NCBI GenBank assembly: GCA_022843085.1
Contig: JALHOI010000132.1
Span: forward strand, 1,536-7,987
DNA: 6,452 bases
Reading direction: 5' to 3'
DNA from: Pseudobdellovibrionaceae bacterium
GTDB lineage: Bacteria; Bdellovibrionota; Bdellovibrionia; Bdellovibrionales; JAMPXM01
A program made the translations under genes and the position numbers. Under the pieces are notes generated by a model that saw nothing but the letters and a program-made list of their open reading frames with translations, did not search any database and was not told where the DNA came from. Below are positions 1 to 6,452 of this stretch, in pieces. The first letter of the stretch is position 1, and each line of letters begins with the position of its first letter.

Positions 1-2427
1 CCATCGAAATCCGAAACCGATGTCGCTTCGAAATTCGCTGATCGAAATCTCATCGTTGGCCTGACCGATATCGTAGAATACAACGCCCTTGATACCGGCC
101 TCGGTGATCAAAGGAAATTCGAGCTCACCTTGATAGAAGATCTGTTCAGTTCCGCCAAACGGTCGGTTCGCGCGAATTTCAGCGGTGGCGGGGTCGACAC
201 CAGTTGCGATGAGCTTGCTCTTCACAGTCGGCGAATACTTGCGTCGGGCGATTGAGAACCAATTGAATCCGCGAAGTGAATTCGCACCGCCGAGAAGGAA
301 GAGTTCGTTAAACGGCGGGGCACGATTGGCTTCGTTCGACCGAACAAAACCGTACGTGAGGTTACTTCGAAAAACAATATCCCACACAACGCGCTCGTAC
401 ACCCGTGCCGTTACGAGGCCCTTCGTGAAATTCTGATCGCCGCCAAGCCCCGCGTACTCAAGCGAGGCCGAACCATACAGCCCCTTTGTTGGCGTGAAGC
501 GATCGTTGCGCTTGTCGTATTCGACGGTCAACGTCGCCGATGACGTAACGCCGTTAGGGTTACCCTGCGGATCGGGGATACTAGGCGTGGCAGGATTCGG
601 AACCGGAAACAGATCGTAATCGCCGTAGAGCGGATCGAGTGCAATTTCGGAAGACTCAAGTTTGTAACGAACGAAAGTTCGAAGGAATCGCGTGATCGGG
701 TACCCGACGCGCACCGCTCCGCCCTTCTTCGTTTCTTCGTATTCGGTCGTTGTCCGTTTCGACTGGTAGGCGTCAAACCCAAGCGACCAGTCAGAATCAA
801 GAAAGAAGGGCTCGGTGAAATTCAGATTAAAGAGCGACTGGTTGCTCGACAAATCGATCGAAACGCCAAGCCGTTGGCCCTTACCGAGAAGGTTAATCTG
901 ATTCACTTGGCCGTTGAAAATGAATTGCGAATACGTCGAGTAGCCAGCACCGACTTGAATCGAGCCGGTATTGCGTTCTTTCACCGAGATATCGATGTTC
1001 ATCAGATCTTGGTTATCGGGCGGGGTCGACGCGTTGAAATTAACGTCGTCGAAATACCCGAGTCGCTTCACGTTCTCAAGTGACTCGCGTCTTCGAGTTT
1101 CGTTGTAAAGCTCGCCTTCTTGGACCAGCAATTCGCGCCGAACGACCTTGTCGCGCGTTTTCGTGTTGCCGATGACGTTGATTCGGCCGAAGTAAACTTT
1201 GTTTCCCTTATCAACTTCGAAGGTGAGATCAACCTCTTGGTCTTTGTCTCGAATGCGCGTGCGCGGAATGATGTTCGCGTACGCATAACCGAGATCGCCG
1301 TACTTCGCCTGTACGGTTCGAATGTCCTTCAAGAGAGTTTCATGGGCATACCAGGTCGAGCCGTCGATTTCGACAGCCTCATCGAGTTCCGAACGTGGAA
1401 ACAGAAGGTCGCCGCTGAAATCGACCGTTCCGACTTTGAAACGATCTCCCTCTTCGACGCGAATCGTGATGTAAATACCCTTCTTGTCGGGAGTCACATA
1501 GACCTGCGGCCGATCGACTTTGATCTGAACGTAACCCTCATTGAAGTACAGGTAGTTGATCAGCTGTACATCGCGGTCGAAGGCATCTTGCTTGTAAGAA
1601 CCACTCGACGAAACGAAACTAAAAAAACCACCCTCTTGCGTGGCCAGCAGACCCTTAATCTTTCCGTCGCCGATGTGTTTGTTGCCGAGGATTGTGATCC
1701 GCTTCACTTTCACTTTGTCGTTTTCTTGAATTTCGAACGTCAGCTTCACAGCCTGTTCGCCAAGCCCATCGTTGCCGGCCGGCTCGATCTTGGGTGTGAT
1801 CCGGGCAAGAAAGAAGCCCTTGTCTTCGTAGAGCTTCTGAATCTTGTCGACAGCATCGCGAATGCGGCCCGAATTTAGAATCTCGTAGGGCTTGATCGCC
1901 GCGGTTGTCTGAAGTTCGGCCGCATCGATTTCACTGTTTCCAGTGAATAGAACCTCAATGACCGAAGGCTTCTCGACGACCGTGTAGGTGAGTTGAATTC
2001 CTCCCTCAACAGCGTCGCGTTCGATTTTGATGTCGTAAAAAAAGCCGGTCTTAAACAGCGCATCAAGATCTTGCCGGGCCCGTTCGCTGGAAAAAGCCTC
2101 GCCCTGTTTGGTCGCGAGCTTCGCGATGACGGCATCAGCTTCGATTTTTTTATTTCCTTTAACTGCGATCTTCGCAACGACCGGTCCATCGACGGCTTTG
2201 ACCGCACCAGCCGAACGAACGTTTGGCAATTTCGTGTTTGCACGCTTGTTGACTCGAGCGGCGGATCTCGGCCGAGCCGCAGGCTTTGTCGCGGCACGGC
2301 GAGGTGCTTTTGAGGCACCGTTCTGCAGCTTGTTCGGTACCTGCGCGGACACGGAACTTACGTCCGTCAGAGAAACGGCAATGAAGTAAACGGCGAGGAG
2401 GAGGCCGACGACAAGATGCTTGAGCAT
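1..2427 (-). CDS. bamA: BamA, outer-membrane protein assembly factor (3' end beyond window)
   Basis: BamA is the Omp85-family core of the BAM complex, which folds and inserts beta-barrel proteins into the outer membrane. I translated 809 codons without a stop from the ATG at 2427 to the window edge, so the C-terminal strands are missing. Residues 1-28 form a signal peptide (MLKHLVV, hydrophobic core, likely cut after VSA). Residues 29-79 are an Ala/Arg/Lys-rich linker. Five POTRA domains follow at roughly 80-154, 155-238, 239-329, 330-409 and 410-489, several with the usual GN and GYF/GFF signatures (ILGNKHI, INVIGNTKT, RLGYFDDV). The barrel begins near 490 (GAGYSTYSQF, NLLGKGQRL). The family's loop-6 motif appears as LRGF at 718-721 in GGANSLRGF. 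The start is supported by the signal peptide; no clear Shine-Dalgarno precedes it, and an in-frame TTG at 2460 is a weaker alternative. The gene follows lolD after 87 bases and has its own promoter. The identification is very secure. Confidence 0.97.
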   Translation of the reverse strand, partial: MLKHLVVGLLLAVYFIAVSLTDVSSVSAQVPNKLQNGASKAPRRAATKPAARPRSAARVNKRANTKLPNVRSAGAVKAVDGPVVAKIAVKGNKKIEADAVIAKLATKQGEAFSSERARQDLDALFKTGFFYDIKIERDAVEGGIQLTYTVVEKPSVIEVLFTGNSEIDAAELQTTAAIKPYEILNSGRIRDAVDKIQKLYEDKGFFLARITPKIEPAGNDGLGEQAVKLTFEIQENDKVKVKRITILGNKHIGDGKIKGLLATQEGGFFSFVSSSGSYKQDAFDRDVQLINYLYFNEGYVQIKVDRPQVYVTPDKKGIYITIRVEEGDRFKVGTVDFSGDLLFPRSELDEAVEIDGSTWYAHETLLKDIRTVQAKYGDLGYAYANIIPRTRIRDKDQEVDLTFEVDKGNKVYFGRINVIGNTKTRDKVVRRELLVQEGELYNETRRRESLENVKRLGYFDDVNFNASTPPDNQDLMNIDISVKERNTGSIQVGAGYSTYSQFIFNGQVNQINLLGKGQRLGVSIDLSSNQSLFNLNFTEPFFLDSDWSLGFDAYQSKRTTTEYEETKKGGAVRVGYPITRFLRTFVRYKLESSEIALDPLYGDYDLFPVPNPATPSIPDPQGNPNGVTSSATLTVEYDKRNDRFTPTKGLYGSASLEYAGLGGDQNFTKGLVTARVYERVVWDIVFRSNLTYGFVRSNEANRAPPFNELFLLGGANSLRGFNWFSIARRKYSPTVKSKLIATGVDPATAEIRANRPFGGTEQIFYQGELEFPLITEAGIKGVVFYDIGQANDEISISEFRSDIGFGFRW

Positions 2428-2450
2428 AAAATTGCGGTTCAGGATGAAGC

Positions 2451-2479
2451 CTCTCGACAATAACTTGTTTCGACGAGAG
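2451..2479 (-). repeat. Small inverted repeat at the bamA promoter/leader
   Basis: Two 6-base arms, CTCTCG (2451-2456) and CGAGAG (2474-2479), are complementary across a 17-base gap. The arm farther from bamA overlaps the predicted -10 box and the other lies in the leader, about 24 bases before the ATG. It could be an operator for a dimeric regulator. It is less likely an RNA hairpin, because the predicted start falls inside it. A 6-base repeat of this kind can also arise by chance. Confidence 0.3.
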
Positions 2480-2507
2480 CCTATTACGTTCCCTAAAGCC
2501 TTGTCAA
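2478..2507 (-). promoter_or_regulatory. Predicted sigma70-type promoter of bamA
   Basis: On the minus strand a perfect -35 box TTGACA lies at 2507-2502. An 18-base spacer separates it from a -10-like TAGGCT at 2483-2478, which keeps the key TA...T positions. It begins 8 bases after the lolD stop and predicts a transcript start near 2471, about 44 bases upstream of the bamA ATG. It would let bamA be transcribed independently of the lol genes. The -10 box is only a partial match, so the exact start is uncertain. I looked for an envelope-stress ECF-type promoter in the same gap and found none with proper spacing. Confidence 0.55.
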
Positions 2508-2514
2508 AAATTCC

Positions 2515-3186
2515 TCAGGCCCACTGCCCGTCTCGCATTCTTAAAGCACGTGGAAAACGTGCCGCAAACGCAGTGTCGTGGGTGACCACAACAAGCGTGA
2601 GTCCCATGCTTTTTTGCAACTCAAAGAGAAGATCTTGAATGCGCGCCGCGTTCTGGGTGTCGAGGTTTCCTGTCGGCTCATCAGCAAAGAGAATTTCTGG
2701 TTTTCTGACTATTGATCTTGCGATCGCCACGCGTTGCTGTTCGCCGCCACTGAGTTCACTCGGTCGATGATGCAGACGGTCTTTGAGCCCCATTTGAATG
2801 AGCTGCTCTTCGGCCCGGGCCAGCGCCACAATTGGCGCGTCGCCGCCGATTCGAAGCGGCATTGCTACATTTTCAAGCGCTGAAAACTCGGCAAGTAGGT
2901 GATGAAATTGGAACACGAATCCCATCGTTGCATTGCGATGAGAGGCGACCTCTTCATCTGTCATTTTTGTCAGATCTATTCCTCGGTGCAAAACTTTACC
3001 CAAGGTCGGGCGATCAAGTGTTCCGAGGATGTGCAAGAGTGTACTTTTACCGGCGCCGCTTGAGCCGACGATGCTGATCGCTTCGCCCTTTTCGATGGTC
3101 AGATCGATACCCTTTAAAATTTCAAGACGTCCACCCGCCATCGGATAAGATTTCGTCACGCCGCGAGCGACCAAAAGACTATTCAT
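2515..3186 (-). CDS. lolD: LolD, ATPase of the lipoprotein-releasing ABC exporter
   Basis: LolD is the cytoplasmic ATPase of LolCDE, which extracts outer-membrane-destined lipoproteins from the inner membrane and passes them to the chaperone LolA. The 223-residue product (E. coli LolD is about 233) has every ABC motif: Walker A GSSGAGKST at 41-49, Q-loop Q93, signature LSGGEQ at 145-150, Walker B ILFADE at 165-170 with catalytic E170, and the H-loop H203 in VTHD. The stretch FQFHHLLAEFSALENV at 92-107 closely matches the LolD-specific motif, which sets it apart from FtsE and MacB ATPases. The ATG at 3186 is chosen over a GTG at 3222 because a GAGGG ribosome site sits 8 bases upstream and the protein then begins like other LolD proteins. 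It overlaps the permease gene by 8 bases, indicating coupled translation. Confidence 0.96.
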   Translation of the reverse strand: MNSLLVARGVTKSYPMAGGRLEILKGIDLTIEKGEAISIVGSSGAGKSTLLHILGTLDRPTLGKVLHRGIDLTKMTDEEVASHRNATMGFVFQFHHLLAEFSALENVAMPLRIGGDAPIVALARAEEQLIQMGLKDRLHHRPSELSGGEQQRVAIARSIVRKPEILFADEPTGNLDTQNAARIQDLLFELQKSMGLTLVVVTHDTAFAARFPRALRMRDGQWA

Positions 3187-4471
3187 GACGTAAGCCCTCA
3201 ACGGGATCAAGGTTCGATGCACGAGCTGCCGGACTTAGACTTGCGATTAAACAAATCGCAATAGCTGTGACGATGACAACCGAAATGTCGATCACGCTAA
3301 ACTCGACCCCGATCTTGTTCAACTTATAGACTTCGGCCGGCAGAAGCTGAAACACATTCTGCGCCCAAACAAAAAGCCAAGCGAGCACGGCTCCCAAAGC
3401 GAGTCCGGATAAAACTCCGACGACGCCAAACAGCAAACCCTGAAGTTGAAACAGACGCGCGACGTCGCGCTTCGAAAATCCAAGCGCTCTCAAAATCGAG
3501 ATCTCACTTGTTCTTCTCAACACACCGATGAAAATGTTGCTTGCAACGTTGAAGCTGGCTGCGATGACCATTATGAGGATCACGAAAAAAATCGCGATGC
3601 GTTCATACTTAATGGCGCGAAAAAAGTTTCGGTTTCCTTCTGTCCAATCCATGACCCACCAGGATGGTCCGAGTTTTCCCGTCAACTCAGCCGAAGCTTG
3701 CGCTGCTCGGTCAGCATTTCGAAGTTTCACTCGAAGTCCGGTAAACTCGACGTTGAGGTTTCCCAGTTTGCGCGCCTCGGCGATTGACGTGACGACCGTG
3801 CGCTCATCGTAATCTGCTTTTCCAAAATCAATGACGCCCGCGACCTGAAAAGTTGCTATGGTAGATTCGAAGGCCGCTGTATCTCGTGCACTTGGTCGCG
3901 GCAACACGGCCTTAAACGTTTGACCGATTTCGAGGCCGAACCGTTTGGCGAGTGCCTTGCCGACCAGCGCTTTGGCGAACTCGCCGTCTTCTTTTCGCTC
4001 GCGTCCGAGCTTAAATTCTCCGCGAATGACCCGAGATTTCAAATTTAAAACGGTATCAACCGACTTCGCATCGACGCCCTGAATGACGACGCCGCTCAAT
4101 TTCTGTTTGCCGACGACGATCGCTTCAAGAGTAATGAACGGGGTGACGCTCACAAAATCAGGCAGCGCCTCGCGAAGTTTTTCAGACGCTCGTTCGTATG
4201 AAATCTGATCCTCTCCTCGTTTGACGACCAGAAGATGTCCGAAGACATCAATCAATGCGCCTTTTAAGGTCGATTCAAATCCGCTGACAACGGCCATCGC
4301 GACCGTCAGCGACGCGACACCGATCGCAAGCCCAAGTATGGAAAGCGTCGCTGGAAGCCCGGGCCTAAGCCCGTTGCGACGCCACCACGAATCGCGTCGA
4401 CTATGATCCGAAGCTGACGGCTGGGCCCCGTGAGACAAAAATCGCGCGGCTAACCAAAGCCGGAGATTCAC
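3179..4471 (-). CDS. LolC/LolE-family permease of the lipoprotein-releasing complex
   Basis: This is the inner-membrane permease partner of LolD. The 430 residues (E. coli LolC about 399, LolE about 414) show the family layout: a short cytoplasmic N-terminus, TM1 at about 41-63, a large periplasmic domain at about 65-288, then three C-terminal membrane segments near 290-312, 344-370 and 393-415. The region WTEGNRNFFRAIKYE at 276-290 and the following FN and EISILRALGFS at 323-333 are typical of LolC/E, as is the ending LDPVEGLRHE. The N-terminus carries extra residues (about 14-38, including DSWWRRNG) before TM1 compared with E. coli. The start is a GTG sharing a GTGA overlap with the prfB stop and has no clear ribosome site, suggesting reinitiation after prfB. 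Only one LolC/E gene is present here, so it may act as a homodimer (LolF-like) or pair with a partner encoded elsewhere; I cannot choose between LolC and LolE. Confidence 0.93.
   Translation of the reverse strand: MNLRLWLAARFLSHGAQPSASDHSRRDSWWRRNGLRPGLPATLSILGLAIGVASLTVAMAVVSGFESTLKGALIDVFGHLLVVKRGEDQISYERASEKLREALPDFVSVTPFITLEAIVVGKQKLSGVVIQGVDAKSVDTVLNLKSRVIRGEFKLGRERKEDGEFAKALVGKALAKRFGLEIGQTFKAVLPRPSARDTAAFESTIATFQVAGVIDFGKADYDERTVVTSIAEARKLGNLNVEFTGLRVKLRNADRAAQASAELTGKLGPSWWVMDWTEGNRNFFRAIKYERIAIFFVILIMVIAASFNVASNIFIGVLRRTSEISILRALGFSKRDVARLFQLQGLLFGVVGVLSGLALGAVLAWLFVWAQNVFQLLPAEVYKLNKIGVEFSVIDISVVIVTAIAICLIASLSPAARASNLDPVEGLRHE
3195..3199 (-). promoter_or_regulatory. Ribosome binding site that fixes the lolD start
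   Basis: GAGGG on the minus strand lies 8 bases before the ATG at 3186 and inside the end of the upstream permease gene. It supports this ATG over the upstream GTG at 3222, which would add 12 residues lacking LolD character. Confidence 0.6.
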
Positions 4472-5635
4472 AAATTACCGCTTGGCGAATCATCGCCGGG
4501 TAACGACGAACTGGCAACACGCTCGCCGATGGGATTTCGAAGAAAAGCATAAATAAAATCGTCGAGGGATCCATCCATCACTGCGTGCACTTGGCTGGTT
4601 TCGTGCTGGGTTCGGTGATCCTTCACCAACTGGTAGGGGTGCATGACGTACGACCTAATCTGCGAACCCCACGTCACTTCTTTCTTAACCGAATTCATTT
4701 CGTCTTTTGCTTTATTTCGCGCTTCGACCTCTCGCTCGTAAAGCGCCGCCTTTAACATTTTGATCGCACGATCTCGGTTCGAATGCTGCGAACGTTCGTT
4801 CTGACATTGAACAATAAGCCCGGTCGGTAGGTGTGTCATTCGAACTGCTGAATCGGTTTTGTTGACATGTTGCCCGCCCGAGCCTGACGCGCGGTAGGTG
4901 TCGACTCGGACTTCAGCCATGTTCAAATCGATTTTGATATCTTCGTCGACCTCGGCCCAGCAAAACACAGACGCTAAACTTGTGTGCCTTCTTGCATTCG
5001 AATCAAAAGGGCTGATCCGAACTAATCGATGAACTCCGTTTTCGGCTTTAAGGTATCCGTACGCATAGGGACCTTCAATGAGAAGCGTCGCCGATTTGAT
5101 TCCGGCCGATTCCCCGTCTGAACGATCAATTTCTTGAACCTTGAAGCCGTGCTTTTCGCCGTAGCGCATGTACATCCGGTAAAGCATTTCGGCCCAGTCT
5201 TGAGATTCTGTGCCGCCCGCACCCGCGTTGATCGAAAGGTAAGTTGAATTCGAATCGAGTTCGCCAGCCAGCATCTTTTTGACTTCAAGCTCGTGCTGCA
5301 AAGTTTCAAGCGCCGCAGTTTCGGTGACGACTTCCTGAAACGAGCCTTCGTCGTCAAGTTCAGCAGCCATTTCAAGCAGTACGAGTGCATCTTCAGAACG
5401 AGTCGAAAGGGCCTTCCAGGCCGCGATGTCTTTTTCTAGAACCGATTTCTCTTTATTCAGCTTTTGCATCTTTGCGGGATCACCCCACACGGCTGGGTTT
5501 TCGCTCTGCAAAACTACCGACTGTAGCTGCTTTTCCTTTTTGGGAATGTCAAAGATACCCCCGAAGTTCGGCGGATTTATCACGAATCAATTGCAGGCGA
5601 CTTTTGAACTCTGAAGCTTGTGCGATGACACTCAT
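4468..5635 (-). CDS. prfB: Peptide chain release factor 2 (RF2), made by programmed +1 frameshift
   Basis: RF2 ends translation at UGA and UAA. The gene starts at ATG 5635 and reads 28 codons (MSVIAQASEF ... LRGYL) to an in-frame TGA at 5551-5549. A +1 shift there continues as DIPKKEKQLQ to the stop at 4468, giving 388 residues. A naive ORF call begins at 5583 in the second frame and loses the real N-terminus. The stop-codon recognition motif SPF is at 208-210. The peptidyl-tRNA hydrolysis motif GGQ is at 253-255 in ASGSGGQHVN; the residue matching Thr246 of E. coli K-12 is Ala249, as in most RF2 proteins. The core aligns well with E. coli RF2 (365 residues, from memory), but the C-terminus extends about 20 residues beyond it (ending GDDSPSGNL). 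It follows ybeY after 28 bases and overlaps the LolC/E gene by 4. The product is autoregulated through the frameshift: low RF2 slows termination at UGA and favours shifting. Confidence 0.97.
5548..5562 (-). promoter_or_regulatory. prfB programmed +1 ribosomal frameshift site
   Basis: On the minus strand a Shine-Dalgarno-like GGGGG (5562-5558) is followed by TAT, the slippery codon CTT (5554-5552), the in-frame stop TGA (5551-5549) and C (5548). The string GGGGGTATCTTTGAC is identical to the E. coli prfB recoding site as I remember it, including the 3-base spacing between the internal Shine-Dalgarno and CTT and the weak UGAC stop context. The ribosome slips from CUU to UUU and resumes at GAC (Asp). 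This site senses RF2 level and sets RF2 synthesis. Confidence 0.96.
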
Positions 5636-5663
5636 TCGCCACTCGTAACACGACGCAAGCACA

Positions 5664-6125
5664 TCACGAAAGCCAATTTTCGCGAAGCTCGTCGAAGACG
5701 GCGTCTTGAATGCCAAACATCACGCGCCCGTGGTCGAGACCTAAAAGGTGCAAAATCCCGTGTAGCAGCATGTACGCGAGCTCGCTTTGAACCGAATGCT
5801 GATTCATTTTAGCCTGGGCTCGAACAACTGGCATCGCAACAACAAGCTCGCCTAGCGAATCTGCTTCGATAGGAGCAAACGAAAGAACATCGGTCGGTTT
5901 ATCTTTGCCACGAAACTCCAAATTGAGTTTCGCAATTTCATCAGAACCGACAAACACGACTGTGACTTTTTTGGCAGCCTGTAACTTTGAACGTAACTTT
6001 GGTGATAGCTGAGAGCGCAGAAGGTGCTCACGCACCGTACGAACACTTTGACCTGTAAATGGCGCCAACCAAGCGGGCGACCGGCGAGCGATGACTTCGA
6101 CTTTGAGCTTGGTGGCTTTAAGCAT
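5664..6125 (-). CDS. ybeY: YbeY, metal-dependent endoribonuclease / rRNA maturation factor
   Basis: YbeY is a conserved UPF0054-family zinc protein involved in 16S rRNA 3'-end maturation and ribosome quality control. The 153-residue product (E. coli 155) has the metal-binding HX3HX5H motif as HGILHLLGLDH at 122-132 (H122, H126, H132). It also has the conserved FRGKDKPTDVLSFA block at 71-84 and LGELVV at 91-96. I chose ATG 6125 over an in-frame TTG at 6215. The ATG gives the family's usual length and overlaps the upstream stop by 8 bases (ATGCTTAA), a coupling arrangement also seen at lolC/E-lolD. No strong ribosome site precedes it, consistent with reinitiation by ribosomes finishing the upstream gene. 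An HD-phosphodiesterase gene just before ybeY is a familiar arrangement. The sequence after the histidines (GRVMFGIQDAVFDELREN) is short, without the longer tail of E. coli YbeY. Confidence 0.96.
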   Translation of the reverse strand: MLKATKLKVEVIARRSPAWLAPFTGQSVRTVREHLLRSQLSPKLRSKLQAAKKVTVVFVGSDEIAKLNLEFRGKDKPTDVLSFAPIEADSLGELVVAMPVVRAQAKMNQHSVQSELAYMLLHGILHLLGLDHGRVMFGIQDAVFDELRENWLS

Positions 6126-6452
6126 TTCCGCGACCGGTGAATGAGGCCGTCGCAGTTTCGGCGGCACCGCCACCGGCGCGCTTCGGATAGTCAATCCGCT
6201 GATGATAAATGCCAAGTAAGACCCGAATGAATGACTCTTCGATGATCGAGAGATCTTTGAGGGTCAGATTGCACTCGTCGAGTTGTCCATCCATAAACTT
6301 GCGCTGAATGATGTTCTTGACGATGTTTTGAAGACGCATCGGAGTTGGTTCGTCAAGCGACCTCGACGCGGCTTCGATCGAATCGGCCAGCATCATCAAA
6401 GCCGCCTCTCGAAACTGCGGCTTCGGGCCTGGGTACCGAAAGTCTTCTTCTT
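6118..6452 (-). CDS. C-terminal part of 7TM-HD family (PgpH/YqfF-like) cyclic-di-AMP phosphodiesterase
   Basis: Only the last 110 residues are in the window; the 5' part lies beyond the right edge. The readable frame begins EEDFRYPGPKPQ and continues LMMLADSIEAASRSL, DGQLDECNLTLKDL and GIYHQRIDYP. These match the C-terminal end of the HDIG phosphohydrolase domain in the 7TMR-HD (PgpH, YqfF) family. Its characterised members are membrane proteins that hydrolyse cyclic-di-AMP to pApA, which is known for Listeria PgpH. The catalytic HD residues, membrane segments and extracellular domain are not visible here, so activity is inferred from family. After IDYP the protein ends with a low-complexity Gly/Ala/Thr tail (about 20 residues) that overlaps the ybeY start. 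An in-frame TTG at 6399 can look like a start, but the conserved frame clearly continues upstream of it. Confidence 0.92.
   Translation of the reverse strand, partial: EEDFRYPGPKPQFREAALMMLADSIEAASRSLDEPTPMRLQNIVKNIIQRKFMDGQLDECNLTLKDLSIIEESFIRVLLGIYHQRIDYPKRAGGGAAETATASFTGRGNA

Noticed and set aside
1120..1878. A 252-codon open frame on the plus strand, opposite bamA
   Set aside because: It lies wholly antisense to POTRA-encoding bamA sequence, which I translated in full with clear family motifs. The product resembles no family I know. It fits a codon-bias shadow, since the codon usage makes stops rare in that antisense frame.
1875..2318. A 147-codon minus-strand frame overlapping the start of bamA
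   Set aside because: It is out of frame with bamA, which accounts for this region with a signal peptide, linker and POTRA domains. The alternative product is low-complexity Ser/Arg-rich and lacks recognisable features.
2460..2514. Envelope-stress (sigmaE/ECF-type) promoter upstream of bamA
   Set aside because: GGAATTT and GGGAAC strings occur, but no suitable -10 element lies at the required spacing.
2546..2562. Hairpin GCACGT-loop-ACGTGC near the 3' end of lolD, possibly a terminator
   Set aside because: It is a 6-base stem inside coding sequence, followed on the mRNA strand by only three Ts, and lies about 30 bases before the lolD stop. It reads as ordinary codons (ARFPRAL), so it is probably coincidence.
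5126..5583. prfB as a single uninterrupted ORF starting at 5583
   Set aside because: The first 11 residues (MINPPNFGGIF) are unlike RF2, while the upstream frame gives the RF2-like N-terminus and the frameshift element is intact.
6126..6215. A 30-residue N-terminal extension of YbeY from TTG 6215
   Set aside because: This stretch encodes the conserved end of the HD phosphodiesterase in another frame, and the ATG at 6125 yields the normal YbeY length.

Overview
The window is a compact stretch of conserved Gram-negative housekeeping genes, all on the minus strand. In transcription order (right to left) they are: the 3' end of a 7TM-HD (PgpH/YqfF-type) cyclic-di-AMP phosphodiesterase gene, ybeY, prfB, a lolC/lolE-type gene, lolD, and a bamA that runs off the left edge. 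I found no mobile elements, CRISPR arrays, RNA genes or phage genes. No gap between genes exceeds about 90 bases.

The organism has an outer membrane, shown by BamA and the Lol lipoprotein exporter. It probably uses cyclic-di-AMP, an uncommon trait in Gram-negatives. The order prfB - lolC/E - lolD - bamA, with bamA next to the Lol exporter, resembles delta-proteobacterial genomes as I remember them (Geobacter, Myxococcus, Bdellovibrio-like lineages). I therefore lean towards Bdellovibrionota or a related former deltaproteobacterium; this is inference from gene order and memory, not a search. Base composition looks uniform across the window, with no sign of recent transfer.

Layout. 6452-5664: the HD phosphodiesterase tail and ybeY overlap by 8 bases. 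5635-4468: prfB, split between two reading frames and joined by the classical RF2 programmed +1 frameshift at an in-frame UGA, so a plain ORF search starts it at the wrong place. 4471-2515: lolC/E overlaps prfB by 4 bases and lolD by 8 bases. 2514-2428: the only sizeable intergenic gap, holding a good sigma70-type promoter for bamA and a small inverted repeat. 2427-1: bamA with signal peptide, five POTRA domains and most of the barrel.

Functionally, the left half is envelope biogenesis (lipoprotein release from the inner membrane, then outer-membrane protein insertion). The right half is translation and RNA quality control (RF2, YbeY) plus nucleotide second-messenger turnover. I see no undescribed system here. 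The points most worth a second look are the prfB recoding site, a strongly basic acid-free linker between the BamA signal peptide and POTRA1, and a proline-rich insertion in a predicted BamA surface loop.
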